DNA of 64,000 nt from Diorhabda sublineata (lineage: Eukaryota > Arthropoda > Insecta > Coleoptera > Chrysomelidae). The notes under the pieces are model-generated. The model had not been told where the DNA came from. It searched no databases and saw only the letters and a program-made list of their open reading frames with translations. Where the stretch lies: contig NC_079484.1 in the NCBI RefSeq assembly GCF_026230105.1, positions 7,393,805 to 7,457,804 of the forward strand. Direction: 5' to 3'. Shown in pieces: positions 24,423 through 38,500 of this stretch; the first letter of the stretch is position 1, and each line of letters starts with the position of its first letter. Made by a program: the position numbers and the translations under genes.

Positions 24423-27400
24423 TTACACCATAATAGGATCGTCAGGACAGTCTTCAGAACATTTCGTCTCTGTTGAGAGTTGCCGACGTAATTTCGGTAT
24501 AGGGCCGGTACTGATTGAACGTACGATCGGCCGTTGATTATGACGTTTATCGGCTAAACAGGTGAGGTCATCTAAACTACCATCGCCGTCTGTTGATAAC
24601 ATGTCATCATCGGAGGTAGCGTGAGTAAGGGTTGGCAAAGTTGACGTCAAATGTTCCTAAAAAACAAATTATAGGTGTCAATATATAACTTTTTAAAACG
24701 ATAAAAACATTAGTTCAAACTATATCGGCACTAGATGCTATGGAGGGCTGAGGTGTTATTTTTGTAGGTTTTTTTCTTTGGCTGTTGTTCACTTGTTTCT
24801 TGGTCTTGATCTTTGACCATTTTCTTATTTTAGTATTTCTATTGAGGCCTAACCTTTTAAGCACCCAATATATCTTATACTGCTGATAGTGGAGAGCTAT
24901 CAGATACCCGCACTAATTGGTCTTTCACTCGCGTTTCTTTCTTTTTATGTACATCTGAGTATCTTTCTCACCACAGATCATACTTAAGAAGAAGCAAAAC
25001 ACTGGATAATACTATGTTAGTTGTGTCTGTTTATTATTAAATTAAATATTAAAAAAAGTTTAGGGAAGTAATTAGAATCGTAAAAGAAAAATATTCTATA
25101 GTATGAATAGGTACTATTCATAATTTTTTTTATAAATGAGAAAATGAACTTTTATGAAACCTTCACTTTTTTAATAAAAAATATCTTTAAAAATGTTTCT
25201 GATACCGGATTTTTGCCGTTTTCATTCAAGTTTTTAAACTTACTTTTTCCTTTTGAATTTCCTGTATATGATCTTCTAAGAGATGTTCTTCTTCGTCAGT
25301 TGGTTGTTGAGATGGTTGATTAGGAGGAATTAGTTCATCAGGGGTAAATACCTTAGAACTTCTAAGACTAGAGAGACGATTTGTAGCGGCCTGGCATGCC
25401 GTATCAAGAGTATCTATATCATCTAATGTACTTCTAATTTTCTTTAGTTGCACTCTAAAATGAAAATAAGATTTAAATCCATATTCTTATTACATGTCAG
25501 CAAATAAATTACCTGATGATAGTTTCAATACATTGTGTTTGACTGCTAATATCTATAAGACTCTCTTGAGCAGGTACCACTTTATTAGTCCTTAAAACAC
25601 AAGGAGCGAAAACTATTGCTAACGATGCCGCACTCATACGATTTGTCTCTTCGTGTAGAGCAACTCTAGCCAAATGAAACATCAATCTCTCCATTAGGTC
25701 GTAATTCGGAGGGGGAAGTTTTTTAAGAATATCGTAGAGAGTTGTCACACGATCGATTTCAACTTCCAGATTAGCGGCAGTGATAAAATTTTCGTAGCAT
25801 TCGAATGTTAAGAGCGGTTCGGCCATTTCACGTAGGAAACTTTTTAGTACCGATGCCAATACGTGAACCTTGAAATTGAAACATGGGCAATATTATTATC
25901 AAATAATAGTTAATGTTTGTTAAGGGATAACACCACTGTAAATATTTCAAAAAGTCAATATCTTTTTTTAGCTAAAATAGTAGGGAATTATAATAAAAGT
26001 GATTAAAAAAAATTCTCTGAGTTATGAGCATCAGATGCAGGTGGTCGGGCGAAAATGGCGCGCCTTACGCTCCGAAATGCTTACCCGCCTCAGATATCCC
26101 TTAGCGACCATTTCTACAAGTAAATAGTACACACGGCTACGGATGGGTGGTACTAGTGATATTATGAACTGTCTTTGTGTTTGTGTAGCGTCAGTTTGAC
26201 CGTTGCATAACGCTTGTCCTGTTTCCAAACTTTTTTTAACACTAACACCACAATTATTCAGCAAATTTCTATCCGATTGATTTAAAACTTTGACAGAAGC
26301 TTTATAACATCATTTTATAAGGAAATACGTAGAATTTTATTAATAAATTAAAAACTTTATGTTTTACGACCGATTTTTAATGATTTTTTATACGAAAAAA
26401 AAATAATTTTTCGAATTACCGGTAGTGTATATATCTTAAACAGTTTGAATCTAGCATATAGAAGAAAAATTATAGTTAAATATCAATTAATTGGTGCGAT
26501 TAGACAATTTAAGTTGCTCATGTGAAGTACAAGGGAATTGAAGTCGTTACTACCCAAAAACACCTAATTTTCATCCTCAGAAGAATGTTGTGTATTTATT
26601 CTAAATATGAAGACAATATACAATGTTATTGGAGACATTTTGCTCAGATAAATAAAGAGAATCTTTTAGACGTACAAAGTGGTTCGAAATTGTATACATC
26701 AATTTCTAGAGCTGAGAGTATGTTCAAACATAATGACACTGCTTTATGTACAATTTTTTTTAAAATAAATTTAAATATTAGGAATGATTAATTTCTTCAA
26801 CTTCACCATCTCATATGAATACAGAGTAGTGTTAGTATACAGAAGGTAAAAAGCAAGCGCACACACACTCTTGAGTAGCTCAATAGGTGTCTCCAGAGTA
26901 GAGATCCTGTGAATATTGGACTTTAACTTTTGTAAGTTGTGTTTGTGAAAGACTGCCTTGGTAGCTGATTCCAGAGGTTTGTAATTCTTAAAAAGAAAGG
27001 GTCCTGATAGATTGACGGTCTTGGCCCCTGCAAGTGAACTCGGTGGTCGTGAGCCACGTCTGTCGAATAGATCTTACGAATACTTATGATAAGATTAAAG
27101 AACTTTTTAATTTAATTCAATCACAGATAGTGATACTTAACAAACTATTACAACTGCCTCTTTTAGTGCGAGGAAACAATTTTTAAAATAATTTCCCAGA
27201 ATAATTAGAAATTGAAAAAATATGACCTAATAATCCCCAGTTACCTTTCGAAACTAACCTGTATTAATCAGGGAGACTCGAGGTTTTCAATTCACTTCTT
27301 ATTACTCCCTTTTATTACACAAAAAGGGTCACAAACTTAAAAGAAACTATTTGCAGGGGATTGTGAATCATCTGAACATACCAAATAAACTGATGAGTCA

Positions 27401-29567
27401 CTGAAATGACATCAGTTTGCATTAAGCAGAATATCTGAAGACCCTGTATATCTCCAATATTTTTCAATAAAAGAAATGTACATAAAAAAGTAATTTCATT
27501 TTTTAACGCATTATCAGTTCTATAAATTGAGTTTTTTTTAATTTGTGTTTTCTCTTCAAATTTAACAACTTGGATTCTGTTCTATAAGAATTATTTCTAT
27601 GGCCGTAAAACTATTTTATGCACTAAGCTGCGTTAAATTACCTGATATTTCTCGAATTCTACTTCATCTGGATTTTCATCCATTTTATTCTTCAATTCTT
27701 TAATTTTTGAGCTAACTCCAGATTTCCTATAAATTCCTTCAGCATAGAGACCATGTAATTCGATAGTACTCAACAATTTTTCTATAACTAACGGTATCTT
27801 ATTGTCCTCTGTAACTAATGTAACTAAAGGCACACCAAACACTCTTTTGGTCTCACCCTGCAGACCGGCTTCTTTCAAACATTGGTTCGCGTTAAGATAA
27901 CACTTTTTGTGACACGTCATCTTGCAACTTTGACATACTAATCCGCGCTCTATTGGCCACATAAAGAATGAACTGCATATTTCGCAAGCAGTAGGTATGT
28001 TGATGATAGTTAAAAGGAAAGCGTGACCATTGTGTTTATGCATTTCGAGTTTACGTTTCTTTTCTTTTTTTCGCTTAGATTTTGATGGTTTCTCTTCCGC
28101 TCTGGAAGACATGAATTCATCCATGAATCCTCGGAAAGCGTTGACACCCATTGTTACAGGAAAATCTTTGGCGTCGTTTGATTTTTGTTCCCGCTGGCAC
28201 ACTGTTTCCATTGCCTTAAAAATATTAATAATTACATACAACTGTTAGAGAGAAAAAAAAGTTTTTTTCAAGATAGACAAATAGGAAGCTAAATTAATGT
28301 AAAAGATAAGGATATTTCAAATTATGTATAATAATACAGTATAATCAAATATAAAATTTAACCTAGATGTCAGTCGATTCATAATGTAATAAACAGGGAC
28401 CTATACAAGATTCATTGAAATAAAAGAAATAATTTAAAATCATTTATTTTACTAATAAAACACTTTCACATGAAACTAAAAATTAGCAATAGTTTGGTAT
28501 TTGTCTAAACAATGCAGACCCGAATAACAAAGAAATAAACCAACAACAAACGTTGCTATAAATTTGGCGACCTAGAGGAGAGTCACCAGGTAGTTTAGCA
28601 AAGTCCCTCTAGTGACGAATGTTTTAGTTTTTTTTTTGAGAGGGAGCGTTTTCCGTCGTTAGTCGGTTAATATTAAATGAATGATAGGGCAATTTTATAT
28701 AGTTTCTATATAGATATTTTGTTGTAAAATTGGAAAACTAGAATATTTATGAGCGGGAATTTTTCAAATATAAAGGGTATAACTTTCAAAGTTTAGTTGA
28801 CATATATATTGAAATAATATTCCTCCTGAAAATTTATTGTGGGTGTATTATAAGGATCTCGTTTCAATTAATATACTTTCAGTTGATTATGATTTCCACC
28901 CATGTTTTTTTCTTAGGATTATTAAGATTCTCTGAATAACTGTATTCCTGATAGGTATTCCAAAATATCTGCATCTACTAAGGAACTGTCTGGTTACACT
29001 TTAAAGTCTGCAAAGATTGTAATTTCGATATCTTTATTACCTACAACAAATTTACTTTGTTTCTTGTTAACTAGGTGCTGTTTACCAATTCTGAGTGTCT
29101 TTGTAACAAAATTCAATTAGGATATATTCAATGTCGATTCACCTCGTTGCAATACACCTTATATATTGCGAACTTACCTGATTAAACACCAATATGAGAT
29201 CCTTATATTTAATATTGCACGATTCCAGATTATTATGTTTGGATGCGTTACTGTATATCTGCACCAAATTATCTTTGAAATCCCGCAAAGCCTGTTTGAA
29301 CAATTTATCAACGTCGCTATTCTTTCCACCAACCGATTCCATTTTCATTATTTTGTCTGTAATGAATTGTTGCATGAGAGTAAGTTCTTCAGCGCCAGTT
29401 ATGATTTGATCTGTTCTATCCGTAAATTCCGAAGTACCAGTAAGACTGAACTTACTCTCGTCAGGTTTTCTAAGGTCGTAAGGTGTACGAGAGTGTTTTC
29501 GATGTTTTCGGCGACCAGAACGAATCTCAGCATTCGGTCGTTGTTGCTCACAAGGCATTTCGAAAAC
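24423..29567 (-). CDS. Myo9: Myo9 tail exons: second C1 finger, RhoGAP and C-terminus
   Basis: Exon 29178-29567 is a charged linker. Exon 27642-28214 has FPVTMGVNAFRGFMDEFM, a lysine/arginine cluster, the second C1 finger (GHAFLL, CEIC, CQSC, HKKC) and the start of RhoGAP with GIYRKSG, whose arginine is the expected catalytic finger. Exon 25513-25868 completes RhoGAP with LKSFLREMAEPLLTFE and NRMSAASLAIVFAPCVLR. Exon 25244-25454 is acidic and probably coiled-coil. The last exon, 24423-24656, ends in PIMV and TAA. The RhoGAP residues expected for activity toward Rho are visible, so it is probably catalytically competent. Confidence 0.94.
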
Positions 29568-32524
29568 CTAAAAAAAAGTAACATACTGTAAGAATATAAT
29601 TTCTATCACCAGTTAATATAGAAAACTAACCATTTACCTAATTATTAAATTTGAATTAATAATGGATGTAAAAAGTAGTGGAAACTAAAAATTTTAATGG
29701 AAAGATAATATTTTGCGATTGGAAGTTATTATTGCATAAAATCTCTGCTTACTAACCTTGTTTTGTATACATTTTGTGTGAAATTGTTTTTTACAGTTGG
29801 TACATTTATAGCCGGGAGCATAGAAAGCATCGATTGCGGCATTACAAGACATACACAGATCATCCTTTGATATTCTAGGAATTTTTCTGAAAGTATGGCC
29901 TGCTATAGATAGAGCGTTTACGTCATATTTGTAATCGTTAGTTTTTATTGAAGGACTGGCATCCAAACCTGCGGGATTATCAGAAATTACTGCTTTAGTA
30001 GCAGGATCGCTGTTTCTTCGTCTGAGATCGAGTTGAGGTAGGTTCTGTCGTTGACGTTTCGGCGTTAAAGTTTGTTTATTACCAGCATCCGATGAATTCC
30101 TAATAGAAATAAATTACTAAAAAATTCAACACTTTCTTGGCATAATCCTAATCATAATAAATTTTTATGAGTGACAATGGAAAGGGACATGTCAGTGAAA
30201 TAGATTAATATAATTATAGAAACTTCCCTACCTTTCTTGTATGATAAACTCTGGATGCGCTTTCGATTCGTCGATAGTACCCAAAAATACACTTTTATCT
30301 AAACTACCGCTGTCAGTTACTTCTTCTCCCAGACTTTTTACGTGACCCCTTTTTGATTTTCTGGTATTCCTAATTGGCGCTTCAGGTCGTCCTAGGATCT
30401 GTTCTAATTTGTTAGGTGTTTGGTCATATGGATAAACGTCTGGTCGATCATCGGGAAGGAATTTTTCACGGGGTCGACGCACTGGTTGATAACTTCGCAA
30501 AGGTTTATTTTCACTGTATCTAAAATGAAGAACAACGAAAATAAATTTAATGATATTTTTGAGTTTTGTTAATTTTTGGGTAAAAATTTGCCCTTATCAA
30601 GCCCCAACATCCAATGACAATATTGTAACAGTCTTCTGTTAGCTTCAGTTATACAATTTTATTTTTCTAAGGCAAATAGTTTCTAAGATATAGAGCTTCG
30701 CATTCTTATCTGACCACCCTGTAATTTCAAAGCGGTCTAAGAGTTCCAAAATTCTTCTACCCCTAGAGTTACATTCTCAAATTATTTAATAAAAGAAAAT
30801 TGTATCTACATAATCATGTGAAAGTACCAATAATTACAGTCATTTACCTCACGTCTTTCCTAATCACAGGCGATACCCAATTATTGACAGCTTCGGTTCT
30901 ACTTAAAGGCTGTTTAGGATAATATTCCCGAGTTACTGGCTCTCTGTCCCACATAGATCGGTCTCTAAGTATTGGAGGCGCTGATTGAGATGCTCCTCCT
31001 TCTGAAAATGGATCACTAGTAGTACTTGACGATGACCACTGTTTATCTAATGTCGGCGGTTCCTGTTTGTGCAACTCTCGGACCTAAAACAAATTATGTT
31101 CTTACACAGTCAAAGGAAACAAATATTGATTCAATAAAATCCAAATGAAATAAAACATTCCATTCCAACATTTGAATGTCGAATGCCATTATCACGATTT
31201 AAAAGAAATTAAAGTTGAAAATGGGCTCAGTGGATAAGAATTTATAAATGATTGTTCATCATCAACCTCTTTCTATTGAGTTGCCAGAAATTTTGATTTG
31301 ATTCATATAATTATTGTTGCTGATGTATTAGTCACGTGATGGAAGATGTCCACCGTTTCTACTGTACTCAAGTTTTAGCTTTAGCTATCAATAGTGTATG
31401 TCAAGTTATGGTATATCATTTTATTTCCAAAATGAGTTTGTTATAGTTATTCAGATTTTAGTTTCTCCAATTGTGTACTTCAAAACACTAGTTTTAATAA
31501 CTGTTAAATTACAATAAAAAAACTTACCGTGACGCTGGAATGAGAGTCAGAGCTCTGTTGAGATTCCAAACTTCGTTGAGATCCTAGAGAATCCCCACTT
31601 CCCTTCCGTTGAGGAGTATATTCTAAATCAGAGTAATCAATTGTTTGATGAGATTTTGAAGATTTCTTTCGTATCGCGTCTAGGGTAATCTTTTCTGGTT
31701 TTAGTTCCTCAAACCTATATGAACAAACATTATTAAAAATACCACTACTACTATGTATTATATAATCGATTCAAGCTTCGTCCAGATTGGAGTGTTTACT
31801 AAAGTAAATTATTGTTTGATCAAAAGGATACGCTGAAACAATGATTTTAATAACCAAAGCACAGCTTGTATTGATTATTAACTTTAAACATTTCTATTAA
31901 GTTGTTTTCCTAAGTATTTCTTGCAATTTTATCCCAACTTTAATGAGGTTCACTTCTAATATTCAATTGCAGATATAATGATTAATTATCACAGATACAT
32001 CTCTTATTATAGTTTATAAACACAGTCTAATTTCTACCAGACCAATTCCTCTCACAATTTTCAGGAATATTATTTTATTTGAAGGAAAATTCACGATTTT
32101 AATAAATACATATTGTTGGTCCTGTATGAAGACCACCTTTAATTGATAAATTACTTCTAAAAAAGAAGCGTTTACCTATAATTTCCGGAGTTATTGACAT
32201 AATGATGATGATAATAGCCAGCAGGTACAGTAGTTGATACGCTTGGTAATGATACCGTTGACCTTAAGCTTATTTTCGGGTGAGTAGATGTGTCAATGTC
32301 ATCTTCTGGCACACCACTGCTTCTAAGGTAAAAAAAAATAAATATGAAAATTTCGCAATTACTATATTTAATACATGTTGATATTAACAAAACAAAATAG
32401 TTTGTGATGATTTATCTTGATTTTAGGTTTTATTAAATTGGAATTATTTTTTAAATTAGATAAAATCTTGATGTTTTGACCTAATTTGGTCTATATCAAA
32501 ATATGATATATGATGATTTTTTAT

Positions 32525-32595
<71 letters not shown>

Positions 32596-35500
32596 GAAAA
32601 AATTTAACAAGCCTGTGTTAAACATGCGTGCCAGTATTACCATGACGTTCTATGCGATCTTCAGGTATTACGCCAAATTCTTTCTTTTTATTCACTGCAG
32701 ATAAAAAAGAATGTCCTATAACATTCAAAGTTGCCTTAAAGAATCGTTTGAATACTCAAATTTCCTCTAAAATTATTGTTAACTTATATGACACATTCGG
32801 GGATCGCTTACTATCTTCTTTGTGTAGTAAATGTTTTGGCTTTACAATTCCGATACAAATAGAAGCCTAGCAGCGCTACCTTCCGAGATCGCCATTATCC
32901 CAGAATCATTGAAAATGTTTAACCTTCTTTACTAATTAATTTTTTCTGTACATTTCAATCGACAATCAGTTGAGCTCTTAGTTTTTTAGCGGGAATTTTG
33001 TGTCCTTCAAGTGTCTGGTAAGACTTTCCTGTGTTCTTCAAAAATTTTTCACTGAGCGTTCAAAGAGCAACTGGCACAAAACACGAATAAACAATAATCA
33101 AGTGAACATTTTCAAAATCATAATGGAACATTTCAAAATATTCTTTTTATGAATTATGTAGAAGAGATTACTAAAATCTGTTTTTCTTTATCAGAATAGT
33201 GTTTTGTCAATTAGAACTAAAATTTAAGTTGTGCTGTTAGTGATTTCGATGAATTATTCATTTCCTAATGAATCCGATGACGATATAATGAAAACTTTCT
33301 TCTTTTCAAAAGTTCATGAAAATAACGCCAGTACACGAAATGCATTGTTTATATATTGGTACTTACTCATCGGAATCCAAGAATTTTTTATCGGTTTGTT
33401 CCGGACGCACTTCTTCTAGACTAGAATCTTTACTAACGAATGCCTCGTCTGAACTTCCATGTTTCACCTGTAAGTGGGTTGGAAGTGCACTAACAATCTG
33501 AAATGAGCATATTATGCTGTATATGAATATGGATAACTTTAAATAAATATTCATAACTAATTTTTTTATATCTAAATGAACTTGGAAATAAATTTTTTGT
33601 TTATTATCGAATTTTTATATGCTAAAATCTCATTTCCTTAGAATAATTTCAATATATTATAAATATAAATGTTTTGGTATTGCATCCTATATACTATGTT
33701 AATAGGACCTACTGGAGGTTTCTTTGGGGCCATTTCTCCCTTCATTTTCATTTCCATTATCATTTTCCTCACTCTGAAACCCCTGCAATGAGCTTGAACG
33801 ACTATTAGAGATGTTTTTAATTTGTGTAACCAACTTCTACACTTGTATCCTCTCCAATACTTTTGTATCTTCAGTACGGCTTGCAGTCTCCTTATGTATT
33901 TCTGAACAATGTACATCCTAAAAAAAATAAGTGGATAATGCAGAACTACATATTTGAACTAATACTATAATACTTGAAGACATACTGGTGTATATTTAGT
34001 TAGTTATTGGGTAAATTTGAAAAGATAATTACAACATTTTAATCAACTCGATATGGAAAATTGGGATGATGCTGCTACAATCCCGCTAGTACTTATACGA
34101 GACGTGCTAAATTCGTAGAGATTTCAATGCTCAAATTGATTGATGAAATCTATAATAAATATCTTACCTGCAGTACGACTGAAGAGTTATCACAGCAGTT
34201 CTAATTCTTAAAAATCTTCTTCTTTCTAAACATGCTCTAAACCACCTCTGCAAAGTTACAATGCTTGACATAATTTGTTGGTGAAGTTTACAATCCAATT
34301 TATATTTCTCAGTTTCTCTCATAAACACCTGAAATGGTATAAAAAAAATATAGATGGAAATAATCTAGGAGCAAACTACGATCTTCTTTTAAGGAGGCAT
34401 AATATCATCAATAGGCGTTTAATCAATTTTGGATCACTTCTCGGACAAAAAGATCAGTTGCTACCAATTGGCCAAAAGAAAACATTTTATTTCTGTTAAA
34501 GAGTGTAGTGACACTTGCAATAATTTGGATGGTTTTAAATTGAGGAATTGGCTAATTAATATGAATTTTTTACCGAAAAATATGAATCCAAATAACGAAG
34601 ATTTATTATAATGTACATCTATAGAAATACATCTAATGTCCAGACTCTCCAAGAGGCTACATGAAGGAAAGTGAAAGCGAGAATATGGATATATAGAACT
34701 CCTATTCCTAACGTGACCAGACGTCCCATTTTGAACAGAACTGTCCAATATTATAACTACAAGTCCTTGGTGTATACATTTATATTTTAATTTATCTTGT
34801 CTAGCAAACAGTAATTCCCACAGTTTGTTTTTCACATTCACAGTCCCAAAATCGATCCCATTATTATTTCTAACACTTGTATCGGCCCCATTTTCTACTA
34901 GAAAGTCAATTATGTTCTTAGAAGTAGTAGAAATTATTAAATCCGGTTTCAAAATTTGTTTCTACAATTAAATTTGGGAATTATCAAAATTTTCCAATAA
35001 ATTATTTTTCAAACTTATGAAATTTTGGAACTATTACAGAGAAAGTCATAAGAAGTATCAAATTTTCATTTAATAACTCTATAGCCACTTTGGATAAGTA
35101 TATAATACATAATACATATATGAATTTTTTAATTCATATTTCGAGGAAATTTTGAAAAAACTATCTATTTAGAAGATAGTATGTCTCAAAATCGATCCCG
35201 TTATTATTTCAAACACTTGTATTGATCCCATTTTATATTAGAAAGAAAAATGCATTTAGCAAAATCCAGACAGTAAAATTGAAGCCCGGAAACAGGTTAC
35301 CAAAGAATTCTAGAACTTATAAAGCTAGAAAGCAGTAACAAACCAGTGGATCAAATACATTAAATGATGAACAAAGATATCCCATTCGAAGTGGTAATCA
35401 ACGATCGGCTAATCATGGGTCAATGAAAATCTTCTGCAGACTCGAAATGTATCTCTGTGTTTTGAAGCTAGCGTATGGAGCTGGATTGGGCATTTCTGGA

Positions 35501-38500
35501 CCAAATACACTCTCTAAACCACTAGGAACATCAATCAGAGTAGTAGAGTTGCTAGCAATAAACAAATTTGTTCAGGAATGTTTGGATAGAAACCTCTCTA
35601 AGAAACATATTCACATTCTCTCAGGTAGCCAAGTGTCGAAAGTCTTAAAAACTATTGAGTACACGTCCAAACAAGTGTGGAAGTGCAAATAAACTCTAAA
35701 AGCACTAATTAAAAAATACAGTTACCCTAATGTGGCTACCAGGTTATTAGGGTAAACCAGGCAATGAGGAAGCAGGTAGCGTTGCAAAAAAGGGGGCAAC
35801 GACTCCATACCAAGGACCAGAGCCCCACTGTGGCCTCATGAGATGCTACATCAATAACGAATTAAACGAATTGCTAAAGAATCGGATGAAGTCTCATTGG
35901 AGAAACCCTTCATGCCCAGACAATTCAAAAGATTTATAATCGTGTCAGCTAAGAAATCTGAAGAGCTTAGCGTGCTGACCAGAAACGACATCCAACTAGT
36001 GGTCGGTCTTTTGACAGGTTATGTAAAATAATAAATGAGGTGATGCGAATGACAGAGGACGTCAGCTGCAGAAGCTGCGAGCAAACCATGGAAACAGCAG
36101 AACATCTTCGCTAAAACAATAGTCTCAAAAAATAGCCTCCTTTGAAAGGAGTTTACGTATTTTGGAAGCAGAACAATGAGATGTAGAGTCTTGTACAAAA
36201 TATCTTCTAGGTATAGGTATAGAGTGGCTGTAAAAAATTCTCCAAACAATCTACGTTAATAAATCTCAACTCTTCTTCTAAAATGCCTGCTACTTATCAT
36301 AGGTATAGAACCTAACAACAACAAGTCGGCATGTACGCTAGAGCTTTCGACTATCTATACCACGAACACTGAAGCAAAGAAAAGAAGGATTATGAGAAAA
36401 AACGGAGGTACTAGATTTGTTCAACATTAATTAAGTTTGTAGATTTGTAATATTGCAATGTAATTTCCTTTCCAAGTTTTCTGACTCTGGAGTTCCAATG
36501 TCAATGTCAAAAGAATTATTAACAATCTTTATTTCATTTACATTGATACAAAAGTTTAAGAGAAAAAGCACTCAATTGAAGAAAAATTCAGCGCTAGTAA
36601 TACTGGATATTTCACATATACATTTTATAATCGACATCTAACAAAATAAACATAAATAAGACACCCAAGTTTGTATGCTCACCAGGAGATAAAGATCATG
36701 AAGTATGGTTGTCAAAATTCGTTATTACAGATTTTAAATATAAATTTATAGTAACAAGAAATTGCAAAAGGGCCAAGTTTCTTATAGAAAAAATTATCTT
36801 AAAGCAGTATCGACTTCAAGAGAATTCCTTTTAAAATAAAAGCGTATTGTAAGAAATATTTCAACCCCAAAGATTATGCATTAAAGTCACAAAACATTCA
36901 ATTTGACATTTGACAGAACTCACTTTACATCAGCGCCTCGAGTAGCGAATTAAAATGTTGAAGTATAATGATGATAATGACAATAATTACTCAATTAATT
37001 TCTACTTGATGTAGACTTTTAATTTAATGGTGTTTTAGATATTTAAAAATATGTTTTATCAAAAGAATTAATAAACTTTACTGGTAAGAAGATTCAACTT
37101 TAATTATTACATAATAAAATTGCAAAAAATGTTTTGGAGTAATTAATATAAATAGTTTCAAATACACACATACATGATAATGTATTTGTGAGTTAATATC
37201 ATTTAATTGTTAGATAATATTGATAAATTTCATTTAAAAAAAATCATACCTTTGTACTTCCCAACTGATAATTGTCCCTGTTGAGATTTAAAGTTGCTAA
37301 GAAGTCCCGTACATCGATTTGTGAGCTGAGTAAACCTTTCGGAAGGAGTATTCTATAAAGTTGAATGAATTCATCGTAAGTTAATCGAACATTGAATCCT
37401 GCTTGTCGTATGCGGACAGTTTCGAGCATACCGGTGTACCGTAGTTGTCTTTGTACTGTTTGTTCGTCAAATGTATTAGGAATTTTATTGCCTTTAAAAC
37501 AACGAAAAATAGTATGAATAATACGAACAAAAATTACATAAAAATAACAACAAAATTACAAATAAATAGCGACATGTACAAATCGAATTATTTATAGCTT
37601 AGTAATATAGTATAAGCATAAGCAATTCATATCAATGAGGAATTTACAAAAATCATAGTCATTCTACTGGACATAAATGTAATTTTTACCTGGATCGTTA
37701 TCATAACTTCAAAATTTTTGGAAATTCTACAAGTTAAAACTCTTATTGGTAGTGGAAATCGAGGCGAGTCATACTGACTACTACCTTCCTTAACAGCATA
37801 AAGACTGCAAGTCTATCGTGTAGCTTGTTATTTTTTACTTCAATTTCAATCATATAACTTTTCAGTATTAAATGACAATTATTTGATTTGATTAATTATT
37901 ATTTTTTATTCCATATAAAAACAAACTTGTTTTTTGTCATTGTAAATGTATATTACCAACTAGTCTGAATCATTTAGTTGGTCCTATAAAAATTAATAAT
38001 AATAAAATCTTTAATAAGAAAAATTTAAGATTTACTTATCGATGGAAGGCTATATTGGAGTGATAATATTAAATAAATAAGTTATTATCCACACCCTAAT
38101 GCGTAAAGTATTTTTTGAGCACTAGTGCGTCAAAAATTCCCAATATGAATGGACAACATCTACAGTAAGTGGAAAAATAATGTATGCAACATACGTGAAA
38201 AGATCTTTTTTGGAATCGTGTAATGATCGCATTCGGTTCTTGGGAAAATATTGGTTAAAACAATTAATTTCAATTTTTATAACAAATTCTAATTATGAAC
38301 TGAAGATTTCTAACCCTACTTTTCCTCGGCTCCAACGGACTTTTCCCGAGCATCATAGCCGTTTAGTTCTGCTCAACTATTTTCAAATACAATAAGAGGT
38401 TTGTTCTTGGTAGCTGCACATGAACTGGACCAGTGCAGGCCAGTTCATGAATGTATAGAATTAGTTCGATCGGATACAAAGAACGATATAGTACAGAGAG

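Noticed and set aside
29166..29591. Plus-strand open frame of 141 codons.
   Set aside because: It is the antisense shadow of the Myo9 exon at 29178-29567, which is supported by in-phase splicing.
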